Positions 1 to 8,511 of a stretch of DNA of 64,000 nt are shown one piece after another (the stretch's first letter is position 1; each line of letters opens with the position of its first letter). The stretch covers positions 1 to 64,000 of the forward strand of contig JALELZ010000021.1 of the NCBI GenBank assembly GCA_022768465.1. Direction: 5' to 3'. Below the pieces are notes generated by a model. That model was given only the letters and a program-made list of their open reading frames with translations. It did not search any database and was not told the origin of the DNA. This DNA is from Lachnospiraceae bacterium. Its GTDB lineage: Bacteria; Bacillota; Clostridia; Lachnospirales; Lachnospiraceae. The position numbers were made by a program, and so were the translations under genes.

Positions 1-30
1 ACGTAGCAATAGTTTTAGCCGTATTTCACC

Positions 31-132
31 AACACTTTTTGTCCACCCTGTATCTTCTTCTAAACAACTTAAAACCGCGAATTAGCCTTATATACTTAGC
101 TAATTCGCGGTTCAAAACAACACTTTTTGTCC
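31..132. repeat. Short direct repeats bracketing a 14-bp inverted repeat
   Basis: The 14-mer AACACTTTTTGTCC occurs at 31-44 and again at 119-132. Between the copies lies a perfect 14-bp inverted repeat, AACCGCGAATTAGC (73-86) and its complement (99-112), with a 12-nt loop. No supported coding sequence lies here; the 111-aa ORF in the track runs through this element and two tRNA genes. It could be the end of a small mobile or palindromic element, or a terminator for something left of the window. The identity is unknown. Confidence 0.5.
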
Positions 133-198
133 TATAACCCATGAATTCTTTATTTGACGACCTGAAGGAAGGTCTGCAGTAAGCAATCGATTTTGAAC

Positions 199-239
199 AA
201 AAGAAAAGCGGAAACTCCTTATCTACAAGGGTTTCCGCT
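199..239 (-). terminator. Rho-independent terminator of the tRNA-Phe/tRNA-Gly unit
   Basis: On the minus strand the stem AGCGGAAAC.../...GTTTCCGCT is followed by TTTTCTTTTG. It lies just after the 3' end of tRNA-Gly, as expected for the end of this two-tRNA transcript. Confidence 0.8.
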
Positions 240-250
240 GAAATAAAAGA

Positions 251-322
251 AGCGCGAGACGGGGATCGAACCCGCGACCTTCGCCTTGGCAAGGCGACGC
301 TCCACCACTGAGCCACTCGCGC
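251..322 (-). tRNA. tRNA-Gly (GCC)
   Basis: Minus-strand cloverleaf with acceptor stem GCGCGAG/CTCGCGC. The anticodon loop TTGCCAA gives anticodon GCC, which reads GGC/GGU glycine codons. The T-loop is GGTTCGATCC and CCA is not encoded. It is transcribed after tRNA-Phe from the promoter at 444-472. Confidence 0.95.
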
Positions 323-331
323 ATAGATAAC

Positions 332-404
332 TGCCTCAGGCCAGAATCGAACTGGCGACACATGGATTTTCAGTCCATTGCTCTACCAACTGAGCTACCG
401 AGGC
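332..404 (-). tRNA. tRNA-Phe (GAA)
   Basis: Minus-strand cloverleaf of 73 nt with acceptor GCCTCGG paired to CTGAGGC and discriminator A. The anticodon arm ATGGA-CTGAAAA-TCCAT gives anticodon GAA. It is the first gene of the tRNA-Phe/tRNA-Gly transcript. Confidence 0.95.
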
Positions 405-443
405 ATTTGCCTTCGGGACTGAACTCCCGCTGACAGCATGATT

Positions 444-472
444 AGTTTACTAGAAAGCTATCCTTTTGTCAA
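444..472 (-). promoter_or_regulatory. Promoter of the tRNA-Phe/tRNA-Gly transcript
   Basis: On the minus strand a consensus -35 TTGACA (467-472) and a -10 TAAACT (444-449) are separated by 17 nt, about 40 nt upstream of tRNA-Phe. Confidence 0.8.
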
Positions 473-507
473 CACAATTTTTTATTATTTTCTTTTTATT
501 TTTTGGC

Positions 508-536
508 TTGACCTTTTATGAGATACATTGTATACT
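508..536 (+). promoter_or_regulatory. Promoter of tRNA-Cys
   Basis: TTGACC (508-513) and TATACT (531-536) with a 17-nt spacer, ending 16 nt before tRNA-Cys. Confidence 0.8.
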
Positions 537-552
537 GAGGAAGTTAATTGAT

Positions 553-623
553 GGCGACATAGCCAAGTGGTAAGGCGTAGGTCTGCAACACCTTGATCAC
601 CGGTTCAAATCCGGTTGTCGCCT
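553..623 (+). tRNA. tRNA-Cys (GCA)
   Basis: Plus-strand cloverleaf of 71 nt with acceptor GGCGACA/TGTCGCC and discriminator T, as usual for tRNA-Cys. The anticodon loop CTGCAAC gives anticodon GCA. It has its own promoter and is followed by a palindromic terminator. Confidence 0.95.
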
Positions 624-630
624 CTAAAAA

Positions 631-657
631 AACGACTCATATGAGTCGTTTTTTCTT
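631..657. terminator. Bidirectional terminator between tRNA-Cys and trpA
   Basis: The perfect palindrome AACGACTCAT/ATGAGTCGTT is flanked by T-runs on both strands (TTTTTTCTTTT on plus, TTTTTTT on minus). It can end the tRNA-Cys transcript and the convergent trp operon transcript, whose last stop codon lies 16 nt away. Confidence 0.85.
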
Positions 658-672
658 TTATCAATTCAGTCC

Positions 673-1533
673 TTACTGCATTCCCGTCTTGAGCTCTGCG
701 ACAAATTTTCCTATAGGCTCAGCCGCATCACGACCGTACTGTTCTGCTATTTTTACTATGGCACTTCCTACTATGGCACCGTCCGAGACCTTTGCCATGC
801 GTCCTGCTGTCTCAGGGTTTGATATACCGAAGCCCACAGCACAAGGTACATCTGTATTTTCCCTTATGACCTTTGTCATGGCTGCAATATCCGATTTTAT
901 CTCAGTTCTTGTTCCGGTAACTCCGAGACTTGAAACCACATATATAAATCCTTCTGCTTCTTTTGCTATCATCGCTATACGATTTTCAGAGGTAGATGCA
1001 ATGAGCGAAATAAGATCAACCCCGTACTTACTGCAAATGTCTGCAAATTCTCCCTTTTCTTCATAAGGAAGATCCGGCAGGATAAGCCCGTCAATGCCTA
1101 TTTCGGCACATTTTGATATAAATTTCTCTGAGCCGGTGTACTGCACTGCTCCGGCTCTTCTCATGGTTCCGTCAGCTCTTAAGCTTTCATTTTCCTTTTT
1201 CAGCTCCTCCGACTGCTCATAGCCATAGGAGAATACAACATTAGAATATGTCATAAACACCATTGGAATGCTGACATCCTTCCTCAGCTCCTTAACAAAA
1301 TCAAATATCTTGTCGGTGGTAACGCATCCCTCAAGAGCTCTCAGATTAGCCGCCTGAATTACCGGCCCTTCTGCAGTAGGATCAGAAAACGGAATGCCCA
1401 ATTCTATAAGATCCGCTCCGTTTGCAGCCATTGCCCTTACTATTTTCCCTGTTGTCTCAAGATCCGGATCTCCGCAGGTTATAAAAGGTATCAGCGCCTT
1501 ACCGTTCCTAAATGCATTTTTAATATTACTCAT
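673..1533 (-). CDS. trpA: Tryptophan synthase alpha subunit
   Basis: TrpA cleaves indole-3-glycerol phosphate to indole and glyceraldehyde-3-phosphate and channels indole to TrpB. The TIM-barrel motifs are clear: [11 protein letters not shown] carries the catalytic Glu (about residue 44) and Asp (about 51), and [11 protein letters not shown] follows near residue 150. At 286 aa it is longer than the usual 255-270 because residues of about 105-133 form a charged insertion ([20 protein letters not shown]) after FSYGYE, in a region where the family normally has a short loop. The start overlaps the end of trpB by 8 nt, so the two are probably translationally coupled. It is the last gene of the trp operon, and the bidirectional terminator at 631-657 follows. 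The family assignment is secure; the role of the insertion is unknown. Confidence 0.97.
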   Translation of the reverse strand: MSNIKNAFRNGKALIPFITCGDPDLETTGKIVRAMAANGADLIELGIPFSDPTAEGPVIQAANLRALEGCVTTDKIFDFVKELRKDVSIPMVFMTYSNVVFSYGYEQSEELKKENESLRADGTMRRAGAVQYTGSEKFISKCAEIGIDGLILPDLPYEEKGEFADICSKYGVDLISLIASTSENRIAMIAKEAEGFIYVVSSLGVTGTRTEIKSDIAAMTKVIRENTDVPCAVGFGISNPETAGRMAKVSDGAIVGSAIVKIAEQYGRDAAEPIGKFVAELKTGMQ

Positions 1534-2716
1534 GGAGATCCTCCCCTCTGTACCTTGCGATAGCGGCTACATCCTTATCGCCTCTGCCTGAAAGCGTTAT
1601 CACAATTATCTTATCCTTATCCATATTAGGTGCCAGCTTCATGGCATAGGCAACAGCATGAGAGCTTTCTATTGCAGGTATGATTCCTTCTGTCTTTGAA
1701 AGATATTCAAATGCATTAACGGCCTCATCATCTGTCACAGCCACATATTCTGCTCTTCCTATATCATGAAGATGTGCATGCTCCGGCCCTATTCCCGGAT
1801 AATCAAGTCCTGCAGAAATCGAATAAACCGGTGCTATCTGTCCGTATTTATCCTGGCAGAAATACGACTTCATTCCATGGAAAATGCCTAATCTGCCGGT
1901 GTTTATGGTTGCTGCCGTTTCATAAGTATCTATACCGCGTCCTGCTGCCTCACAGCCAATAAGCCTTACTCCCTTATCATTTATAAAGTTATAGAAGGTT
2001 CCGATAGCATTTGAGCCGCCGCCTACACATGCAAGCACTGCATCCGGAAGTCTGTCTTCCTTTTCAAGCATCTGTTCTTTTATTTCTTTTGAAATGACCG
2101 CCTGAAAATCACGAACTATTGTAGGGAACGGATGCGGTCCCATACATGAACCGAGGCAATAATGTGTATCATCGATTCGGCTTGTCCATTCACGCATAGC
2201 TTCCGATACGGCATCTTTTAATGTTGCCGTTCCCGATGTTACAGGAACTACAGTTGCACCCAAAAGCTTCATGCGGTAAACATTTAACGCCTGTCTTTCA
2301 GTATCCTCTTTGCCCATAAAAACTACGCATTCCATGTCCATGAGCGCTGCTGCTGTAGCTGTAGCAACTCCGTGCTGACCTGCACCGGTCTCAGCTATAA
2401 GCCTGGTCTTGCCCATTTTTTTCGCAAGAAGCGCCTGTCCTAGCACATTGTTGATCTTATGTGCTCCTGTATGATTGAGATCCTCTCTCTTGAGATATAT
2501 CTTCGCACCGCCAAGCTCCTTCGTAAGCTTTTCAGCATAATAAAGTCTTGACGGTCTGCCTGCATAATTATTTAAAAGCTCTGTAAGCTCAGCATTGAAA
2601 TCGGGATCATTTTTATAATGATTATATGCGGCTTCAAGTTCATTTACGGCGTTCATAAGAGTTTCAGGTATATATTGTCCGCCGTGAATACCGAAGCGTC
2701 CGTTTGGATTTGTCAT
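1526..2716 (-). CDS. trpB: Tryptophan synthase beta subunit
   Basis: TrpB is the PLP enzyme that condenses indole with serine to give tryptophan. The PLP-lysine motif is HTGAHKINN, the glycine-rich phosphate-binding loop is GGGSNAIG, and the C-terminal region holds LSGRGDKD. The length of 396 aa is normal for the standard TrpB1 type. It lies between trpF (106-nt gap) and trpA (8-nt overlap). The gap upstream of trpB contains a 15-bp direct repeat, ACTTTATCAACTAAA, of unknown meaning. Confidence 0.98.
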   Translation of the reverse strand: MTNPNGRFGIHGGQYIPETLMNAVNELEAAYNHYKNDPDFNAELTELLNNYAGRPSRLYYAEKLTKELGGAKIYLKREDLNHTGAHKINNVLGQALLAKKMGKTRLIAETGAGQHGVATATAAALMDMECVVFMGKEDTERQALNVYRMKLLGATVVPVTSGTATLKDAVSEAMREWTSRIDDTHYCLGSCMGPHPFPTIVRDFQAVISKEIKEQMLEKEDRLPDAVLACVGGGSNAIGTFYNFINDKGVRLIGCEAAGRGIDTYETAATINTGRLGIFHGMKSYFCQDKYGQIAPVYSISAGLDYPGIGPEHAHLHDIGRAEYVAVTDDEAVNAFEYLSKTEGIIPAIESSHAVAYAMKLAPNMDKDKIIVITLSGRGDKDVAAIARYRGEDLHE

Positions 2717-2822
2717 ATCTCTTATCTGTATGATGGCAATGCTTCGTCACCATACGTTTCCTTTCCTTATTACTTTATCAACTAAATTTTTTCTACAGAA
2801 TCACTTTATCAACTAAACTATT

Positions 2823-3605
2823 TTACAGATTTTTATCCTCATTAGGCAGAATCTCCGCAGCTCTGACGTTTACCGCAAACTCTGCGATCTTGGCCATGTC
2901 CTTTTTCTTGTCCGTCTCTATTCCTGAGCTTACATCGACCGCGTACGGATGAAAACGCCTAACGGCGCCGGCTGCATTTTCAGGTGTAAGTCCTCCGGCA
3001 AAGAAATACGGCCTTTTTATTTCTGACATCAGTGTCCAGTCGAAGGTCTGTCCCGTTCCGGTTCCTGAATCAAGCAGTATGTAATCCGCAGAGGATGACA
3101 CTGCTCTTTCGATATCCTCAGCTGATTTTATTTTGAAAGCCTTGATGATATCTCCTTTTACGATCCTTTTACTGTGGTTTTTGTTTTGTCCTTGATCTTT
3201 ATCTGAGCAGTTTTTATTTAAGCTTTCTTCGGGCATCCTCATGCTTTCGTTTAAAGATACGGCTTTGCAGGTATATTTAGCTGTCATTGAATCACTAACA
3301 TCCCCTATAGCTGCTGATTTTCTAAGCTCTGCTATATAATCATCATCCTCAGTGCCGTGGAGCTGTGCAATATCTATCGTGCCGTCTCTTAACTGCTTTG
3401 CAACGTATTCGACAGGCTCGTTGACAAATACGCCTACTGCCAAAATTCCGGGCTTTAAAAGCTTTTTAAGTCTCGCAACTCTTTCAGGCTCAACATATCT
3501 CCGGAATCCGGAGCTCATTATAAAACCGGCAAAGTTCGCTCCGGCAGCATTTACCATGGCTACATCTTCGCTGCGCCTTAACCCGCAGCATTTTATCATT
3601 GTCAT
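2823..3605 (-). CDS. trpF: Phosphoribosylanthranilate isomerase with a long insertion
   Basis: TrpF catalyses the Amadori rearrangement of phosphoribosylanthranilate. The N-terminal catalytic cysteine sits in MIKCCGLR, the barrel motif GVFVNEP follows, and the catalytic aspartate and phosphate loop are in YILLDSGTGTGQTFDW. At 260 aa it is about 50 residues longer than typical TrpF. The excess is a hydrophilic segment of about residues 97-150, rich in Ser, Asn, Lys and Asp, between IAELRKSAA and GDIIKAFKI. The reading frame is intact, so this is an insertion rather than a frameshift. It lies 7 nt after trpC. Confidence 0.95.
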   Translation of the reverse strand: MTMIKCCGLRRSEDVAMVNAAGANFAGFIMSSGFRRYVEPERVARLKKLLKPGILAVGVFVNEPVEYVAKQLRDGTIDIAQLHGTEDDDYIAELRKSAAIGDVSDSMTAKYTCKAVSLNESMRMPEESLNKNCSDKDQGQNKNHSKRIVKGDIIKAFKIKSAEDIERAVSSSADYILLDSGTGTGQTFDWTLMSEIKRPYFFAGGLTPENAAGAVRRFHPYAVDVSSGIETDKKKDMAKIAEFAVNVRAAEILPNEDKNL

Positions 3606-3612
3606 TTTATGC

Positions 3613-4410
3613 TTAAGCCCTCCTCATAGCCTCTAAAAGCCCTGCCTTATCCTTGGTTCTCATTAATGCCTCGCCTATAAGCACCGCATCGACTCCTGCT
3701 GCCTTTAAAGGCGGTATGTCTTCAATTCCTCTGATTCCGCTTTCAGATACAAATGTCACATCTTCAGGAGCTATTTCCTTTAATCGTCTGCTGTTTTCCG
3801 TATCAACTTCAAAGGTTTTTAAATTGCGGTTATTCACACCTATAAGCCTTGCGCCGCAGGAAACCGCTTTCTTAAGCTCCTCTTCGTCATGGGTTTCTGT
3901 CAATGCCGAAAGTCCGAGCTCATCGCATATTCTCAGGTACTTCTTAAGCTCTGCTTCATTTAACAGTGCACATATCAGCAGCACTGCATCAGCGCCCAGC
4001 AGCTTTGCCTGATATATCTGATATTCGTCAACTGTAAAATCCTTCCTTATCATGGGAGTGTCTACCGCCGCCCTTATATCCCTGAAAATGTCATCGCTTC
4101 CGAGGAACCACTTGGGCTCTGTAAGGCATGAAATGCAGTCAGCTCCTGCTTTCGCATATTCCCTTGCAATATCAAGATATCTGAATTCAGGATCTATAAT
4201 TCCCTTTGAAGGAGATGCCTTTTTAACTTCACAAATAAATGAAAGCCCCTCTTTTTTTAATATATTTTCAAATATAAAGCTTTCTCTTGAAGCACCTCCG
4301 GACATCAATTTATCCGTTTCTTCTTTCAGCCTCCTAAGAGACATTTTCTTCTTGTCCTGCTCGGCTCTCACCCTTGCGTACTGTGAAAGCTCATCAAGTA
4401 TATTTCCCAT
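3613..4410 (-). CDS. trpC: Indole-3-glycerol phosphate synthase
   Basis: TrpC closes the indole ring of carboxyphenylaminodeoxyribulose phosphate. Family motifs are FICEVKKASPSKG with the catalytic lysine, MIRKDFTVDEYQI, LIGVNNRNLKTFEVD and FVSESGI. The 265-aa length is normal. The gene is separate from trpF, not fused as in enterics. It lies 50 nt downstream of trpD. Confidence 0.97.
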   Translation of the reverse strand: MGNILDELSQYARVRAEQDKKKMSLRRLKEETDKLMSGGASRESFIFENILKKEGLSFICEVKKASPSKGIIDPEFRYLDIAREYAKAGADCISCLTEPKWFLGSDDIFRDIRAAVDTPMIRKDFTVDEYQIYQAKLLGADAVLLICALLNEAELKKYLRICDELGLSALTETHDEEELKKAVSCGARLIGVNNRNLKTFEVDTENSRRLKEIAPEDVTFVSESGIRGIEDIPPLKAAGVDAVLIGEALMRTKDKAGLLEAMRRA

Positions 4411-4460
4411 ATCTAAGCCTTTTTTCTGTATTCCTGCTGCCTTATATGATCTTACCGTCT

Positions 4461-5480
4461 TTACGAATTTGATTCCTTTATAAATTCCTCAAGCTTTTTG
4501 TATGCGGCTCCGGAATCGATCAGCTCTGCGGCAAGCTTAACTCCTTCAGCTGCCGATGCTGCTTTTCCTGCTATATAAAGTCCGCAGCCTGCATTCATAA
4601 GTACAATGTCTCGCTTTGCTCCGTGCAGTTCTCCCTTTAATATCTTTCCGGTGATCTCCGCATTTTCCTCAGGTGTTCCTCCGACAATTTCATTCTTTGA
4701 AGCAGTTTTTAATCCCAGATCCTCCGGTTTTATCTCATAAGACCTGTAGTTTTCTCCTTCAAACTCGCAGACCTTTGTCGGTGCGTTTATCGAAAGCTCA
4801 TCCAGCTTATCAGTGCCGTATACTACCATACCTCTCTTTACACCTAACTTTGTAAGCACTCTCGCAAGAAGATCTACAAGCGACTCATCATACACTCCGA
4901 GCAGCATCATTTCAGGTGAAGCAGGATTTGTCAGCGGTCCTAAAATGTTAAACACTGTACGGATGCCAAGCTCCTTTCTGATTGCTCCTACATATTTCAT
5001 TGAGCTGTGATATTTCTGTGCGAAGAAGAAGCATATGCCGACTTTATTTAAAAGCTCTTCGCACTTTTCCGGTTCAAGGGAAATGTTAATTCCGAGAGCC
5101 TCCAGGCAGTCAGCTGTTCCTGATTTGGAGGAAGCCGCTCTGTTTCCGTGCTTTGCTACACATACACCGCCTGCTGCCAGAATAAATGCAGATGTGGTTG
5201 ATATATTAAAGCTCTGTGCCTTATCTCCGCCGGTTCCGACTATTTCAAACACCGGCATGTCATGATTAACTTTGAGCGCATGCTCTCTCATTGCTGCCGC
5301 ACAGCCTGATATCTCAGGTATTGTTTCTGCCTTTGAGCTCTTAGTGGATAATGCCGCCAGAAATGCTGCATTTTGCGTAAGCGTTGTTTCTCCGTTCATT
5401 ATTTCATTCATGACGGTGTAGGCCTCGTCATAGCTTAAATCCTGCTTATCAACTATCTTCTTTATAGCTTCCTGTATCAT
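4461..5480 (-). CDS. trpD: Anthranilate phosphoribosyltransferase
   Basis: TrpD transfers phosphoribose from PRPP to anthranilate. The PRPP-binding motif [18 protein letters not shown] and [21 protein letters not shown] are both present. The 339-aa length is normal and there is no fused glutaminase domain. The start overlaps the trpG stop by 4 nt (ATGA), indicating translational coupling. Confidence 0.97.
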   Translation of the reverse strand: MIQEAIKKIVDKQDLSYDEAYTVMNEIMNGETTLTQNAAFLAALSTKSSKAETIPEISGCAAAMREHALKVNHDMPVFEIVGTGGDKAQSFNISTTSAFILAAGGVCVAKHGNRAASSKSGTADCLEALGINISLEPEKCEELLNKVGICFFFAQKYHSSMKYVGAIRKELGIRTVFNILGPLTNPASPEMMLLGVYDESLVDLLARVLTKLGVKRGMVVYGTDKLDELSINAPTKVCEFEGENYRSYEIKPEDLGLKTASKNEIVGGTPEENAEITGKILKGELHGAKRDIVLMNAGCGLYIAGKAASAAEGVKLAAELIDSGAAYKKLEEFIKESNS

Positions 5481-6181
5481 TTGTTCTTCCCCTTTCTTGT
5501 AAGCTCTATAAAGCTTTTCAGCATTTTATCTCCGTCAGGCGTCATTATTGATTCCGGATGAAACTGCATCCCGTATATAGGAAGCATTCTATGCTCTACC
5601 GCCATAACACCACCATCAATAGTTTTTGCCGTTATCCTTAACTCCTTTGGAAGTGTGTTCTCATCAAGTGCAAGTGAATGGTATCTTGCGACAGGTGCCA
5701 TTTTCGGTACATCTGTAAATATTACCGAGCTTTTATCAAATTCCGTAATTGACTGCTTCCCGTGCATCAGCTCTCTTGCATAGGTTATTGTTCCTCCGAA
5801 GGCCTGACATATTGCCTGATGACCAAGACATACACCGAGCACCGGAATACAGCCCTCAATACTTATAATTTTTTTATTATCTATGTAAGGCTCCTGCTTC
5901 TTTGCTTCCTTATTGTCTGCAGTGGAATTTATTTTGTTTTCCTTACTATAAGTTTTGTCCTTATTAGCTTGCCCCAAGGTCCGCACAAGCTCTGTTATAA
6001 TTCCTGCATCCTCCGGACGCCCAGGACCGGGTGAAATGATAATTCCGTCCGGTTTCATTTCAATTATTTCTTCTACAGTCATTTCATCATTTCTTATTAC
6101 CTTTATATCCGGCTCTATAGCACCTATGAGCTGGTATAGGTTATATGAAAAGCTGTCATAATTATCTATTAATAGAAGCAT
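5477..6181 (-). CDS. trpG: Anthranilate synthase glutaminase component
   Basis: TrpG is the class I glutamine amidotransferase that feeds ammonia to TrpE. The nucleophilic cysteine lies in [10 protein letters not shown] (about residue 118) and the His-Glu pair in MQFHPES. I place the start at the ATG for [11 protein letters not shown], preceded by GAGGAG, rather than 14 codons upstream as in the ORF track. The protein is 234 aa against the usual 190 or so. The surplus is a Lys/Asn-rich insertion at about residues 71-108, before the cysteine. It follows trpE by 57 nt and overlaps trpD. Confidence 0.96.
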   Translation of the reverse strand: MLLLIDNYDSFSYNLYQLIGAIEPDIKVIRNDEMTVEEIIEMKPDGIIISPGPGRPEDAGIITELVRTLGQANKDKTYSKENKINSTADNKEAKKQEPYIDNKKIISIEGCIPVLGVCLGHQAICQAFGGTITYARELMHGKQSITEFDKSSVIFTDVPKMAPVARYHSLALDENTLPKELRITAKTIDGGVMAVEHRMLPIYGMQFHPESIMTPDGDKMLKSFIELTRKGKNK

Positions 6182-6238
6182 TGCTCTCCTCTTTTCTTCT
6201 ATCCTTTGTTCTGATGCATTCAAGCTCTGCCTAAAGCA

Positions 6239-7720
6239 TTAAGCTTCTATTTCTCCGGCGCTTTGAAGTGCCTTCACCACTGCCGCTGCCTTGTTTATGC
6301 ATTCTTTGTATTCATTTTCAGGGACAGAATCGGCAACAATTCCGGCTCCGCTTCTTACATAAACCTTGCCGCCCTTTTTGTAGGCTATCCTTATGGCAAT
6401 GCAGGTGTCCAGATTGCCGGTGAAATCTATGTAGCCTATCGCACCTCCGTAGATGCCTCGCTTGTTGTTTTCAAGCTCGTTTATCAGCTGGCATGCTCTT
6501 ATCTTAGGTGCGCCTGAAAGCGTTCCTGCCGGAAGCACCGAGCCTACTGCATCTAAAGCGTCCATGTCTTCTCTGATAATGCCTCTTACAGTTGAACCTA
6601 TATGCATTACGTGAGAATATCTTTCTATCGAATGAAGCTTCTCAACCTCTACAGTGCCGAATTTTGAGATTCTGCCGAGATCGTTTCGTCCTAGATCCAC
6701 AAGCATGTTGTGCTCTGCAAGCTCCTTTTCATCCTTTAAAAGTCCTTCCTCAAGTGCTTTATCCTCAGCCTCTGTCTTTCCTCTCGGCCTGGTTCCTGCA
6801 AGCGGAAATGTATGAAGTATGCCGTCCTCCAGCTTTACAAGTGTCTCAGGTGAAGCTCCTGCTACCTCTACATCCTGACCCGAGAAGTAAAACATATAAG
6901 GTGAAGGATTAAGTGTACGCAGCACTCTGTAGGTATTAAGCAGGCTTCCTTCAAACCTTGCCGAAAGAACATTTGAAAGCACTATCTGGAAAATATCTCC
7001 TTCTTTTATGTAATGCTTTGCTTTTTCAACCATCGCGCAATATGCATCTTTATCAAAAAACGGCTTTGGCTCTTCTAAAAGTCTTCCGCCCTTTTCAGCT
7101 TTGGCTTCTCCGTTAAGAATGAGCTCCTTGAGACTCCTTAGTTCTAATTTGGCTTTGTTGTAATTTACCTCGAGCTCCTCAGCACTTTCACCGGTTTCTA
7201 TATTGCATATAAGTATCAGCTTCTGCCTGTAGTTATCAAAGGCTATGACCTTATCAAAAAGCATCAGATCGAAATCCTTAAAGCCCTCCGTGTCTGCAGC
7301 ATCCATATTTAAAGAGGGCTCTGTGTATTTCAGATAGTCATAAGAAAAATATCCTACTAGACCGCCTGTAAACGGCGGAAGATAATCTATCTTTGGACTT
7401 TTATGCTCGGAAAGTATCTGTCTTAGATAGTCCTTAGGGCTGTCTGTCTTTACTGTTATAGAGCCCATCTTCATAACCTTGTCTGCACAGGTTATTTCCA
7501 TTGTCGGATCAAAGCCGAGAAAGGTATATCTGCCCCATTTTTCGGTATTCTCTACTGATTCCAGTAAATAGCAATGTCCCGAAACATTTTTCAGTATTTT
7601 AAGTACTTCTATAGGAGTACGTGTGTCCAACAGGATCTCACAGCTTACAGGTATAAGCTTGTAGCTTTTATCTTTTGCTGCGATTTCTGTTGCCTCTTTA
7701 AGGCTCGGTCTGAAATTCAT
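6239..7720 (-). CDS. trpE: Anthranilate synthase component I
   Basis: TrpE converts chorismate to anthranilate using ammonia from TrpG. The chorismate-binding domain is recognised by AGASPETLVKLEDG, FPLAGTRPRGKTE and AGTLSGAPK, followed by RSGAGIVADS near the end. The 493-aa length is normal. The N-terminal region contains LLES (about residue 53), a candidate for the tryptophan feedback site found in this family. It is the first gene of the operon, downstream of the T-box leader and of two copies of a palindromic repeat. Confidence 0.97.
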   Translation of the reverse strand: MNFRPSLKEATEIAAKDKSYKLIPVSCEILLDTRTPIEVLKILKNVSGHCYLLESVENTEKWGRYTFLGFDPTMEITCADKVMKMGSITVKTDSPKDYLRQILSEHKSPKIDYLPPFTGGLVGYFSYDYLKYTEPSLNMDAADTEGFKDFDLMLFDKVIAFDNYRQKLILICNIETGESAEELEVNYNKAKLELRSLKELILNGEAKAEKGGRLLEEPKPFFDKDAYCAMVEKAKHYIKEGDIFQIVLSNVLSARFEGSLLNTYRVLRTLNPSPYMFYFSGQDVEVAGASPETLVKLEDGILHTFPLAGTRPRGKTEAEDKALEEGLLKDEKELAEHNMLVDLGRNDLGRISKFGTVEVEKLHSIERYSHVMHIGSTVRGIIREDMDALDAVGSVLPAGTLSGAPKIRACQLINELENNKRGIYGGAIGYIDFTGNLDTCIAIRIAYKKGGKVYVRSGAGIVADSVPENEYKECINKAAAVVKALQSAGEIEA

Positions 7721-7751
7721 AAAAACTCCCTTCTGCGGCTCCGCCCATTCC

Positions 7752-7798
7752 TAACATTCGTCATGAACAAATTCAAGCAAGCTTGATTTGTTCCTTCC
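7752..7798. repeat. 47-bp palindromic repeat, copy 1
   Basis: The 47 bp beginning TAACATTCGTCATGAACAAA and ending TTGTTCCTTCC recur exactly at 7878-7924 and 26995-27041. The core GAACAAATTCAAGC-AA-GCTTGATTTGTTC is a near-perfect hairpin with one bulged T. Just outside this copy the 13-mer CTGCGGCTCCGCC (7733-7745) is also repeated at 7821-7833. It lies between the T-box terminator and trpE and is therefore transcribed with the operon. Confidence 0.85.
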
Positions 7799-7868
7799 CT
7801 TTTTATATTTTTTGTTATGCCTGCGGCTCCGCCTCAGGTAATCATGTTTGGAACCGCTTCGCTTGTTC

Positions 7869-7940
7869 CAAACTGATTAACATTCGTCATGAACAAATTC
7901 AAGCAAGCTTGATTTGTTCCTTCCTCATTGTCATAACAAA
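7869..7940. repeat. 72-bp repeat, copy 2, next to the T-box terminator
   Basis: These 72 bp are identical to 26986-27057 by direct comparison. The unit contains the 47-bp palindromic core. In the minus-strand sense it starts within the T-tract of the T-box terminator (TTTGTTATGACAATGAGGAA), so it looks placed immediately 3' of a terminator. A separate hairpin, TTGGAAC...GTTCCAA (about 7851-7871), adjoins it. Confidence 0.9.
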
Positions 7941-7977
7941 AAACGTCCTTGACAGTCTTTTACAACTGTCAAGGACG
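7938..7977 (-). terminator. T-box-controlled terminator of the trp leader
   Basis: The stem CGTCCTTGACAGT/ACTGTCAAGGACG (7944-7977) is followed by six T residues on the minus strand. It lies 16 nt after the T-box sequence, which supplies the alternative antiterminator pairing. Confidence 0.92.
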
Positions 7978-8368
7978 AATAGTTATTTTTATCCGCGGTG
8001 CCACCTTGTTTCACGTTCCTTCAAGGCTGCTTTATTTTCTTGTGACCGCCTGTTCTGATAATGTCTTTTTCTGCTGCTGTGCGGCTTTTTCTTAATCGCC
8101 GGTTAAGCTCTCAATTTATCAGTCTTGCGGACTTTGCAGTCTGTTTATGGATCATGCTCTTTAAGAGATACCATCATATCCCCGACTCTTAACGCGAGTC
8201 TCACGTCGCCTTATACTCGGATGCTGACAGAAGAAATCATCTGTCCTTTCCTTTCCCTGCGCCCTCGGAAGTCCATTCAGCTGAATATTTCATGCTGCGA
8301 TCACACCATCCGCAGCTCTCTCTTATGAAAGGGAAGCAGCCTACTTACTCTCCCTCATCGGTTTTATT
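7938..8368 (-). promoter_or_regulatory. Tryptophan T-box leader (riboswitch)
   Basis: The minus-strand leader begins with the conserved GATGAGGGAGAGTAAGTAGG of T-box stem I. It contains the canonical T-box AGGTGGCACCGCGG (7993-8006) and ends in a strong terminator. In the 3' half of stem I the sequence CTGAATGGACTTCC gives a TGG (Trp) triplet at 8273-8275, the probable specifier. By the known mechanism, uncharged tRNA-Trp would stabilise the antiterminator and allow trpE transcription. The specifier position is inferred from alignment by eye; the downstream trp genes support it. Confidence 0.93.
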
Positions 8369-8374
8369 GCAAGC

Positions 8375-8403
8375 AGAATATCACTATTTCTTATGTATGT
8401 CAA
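8375..8403 (-). promoter_or_regulatory. trp operon promoter
   Basis: Minus-strand TTGACA (8398-8403) and TATTCT (8375-8380) with a 17-nt spacer, placing the start near 8368, just before the T-box stem I sequence. An inverted repeat CAACGC-ATTAAA-GCGTTG (8401-8418) overlaps the -35 box and could be a protein-binding site. Confidence 0.85.
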
Positions 8404-8511
8404 CGCATTAAAGCGTTGATTCGTAAGTATTTTTATTTGTACATGCCGGTTCGAATGAAACATCGACTCGGCACTGTCTTTAACCTATTAGCCTTAAATA
8501 TTTCGAGTATT

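Noticed and set aside
26-361. 111-aa minus-strand ORF
   Set aside because: It runs through tRNA-Gly, its terminator, part of tRNA-Phe and a repeat element; it has no plausible product.
593-1066. 157-aa plus-strand ORF
   Set aside because: It starts inside tRNA-Cys and is otherwise antisense to trpA, a secure gene.
7783-8058. 91-aa plus-strand ORF in the trp leader
   Set aside because: Antisense to the T-box and the palindromic repeats; composition (Ser/Cys/Phe rich) and lack of a ribosome-binding site argue against coding.
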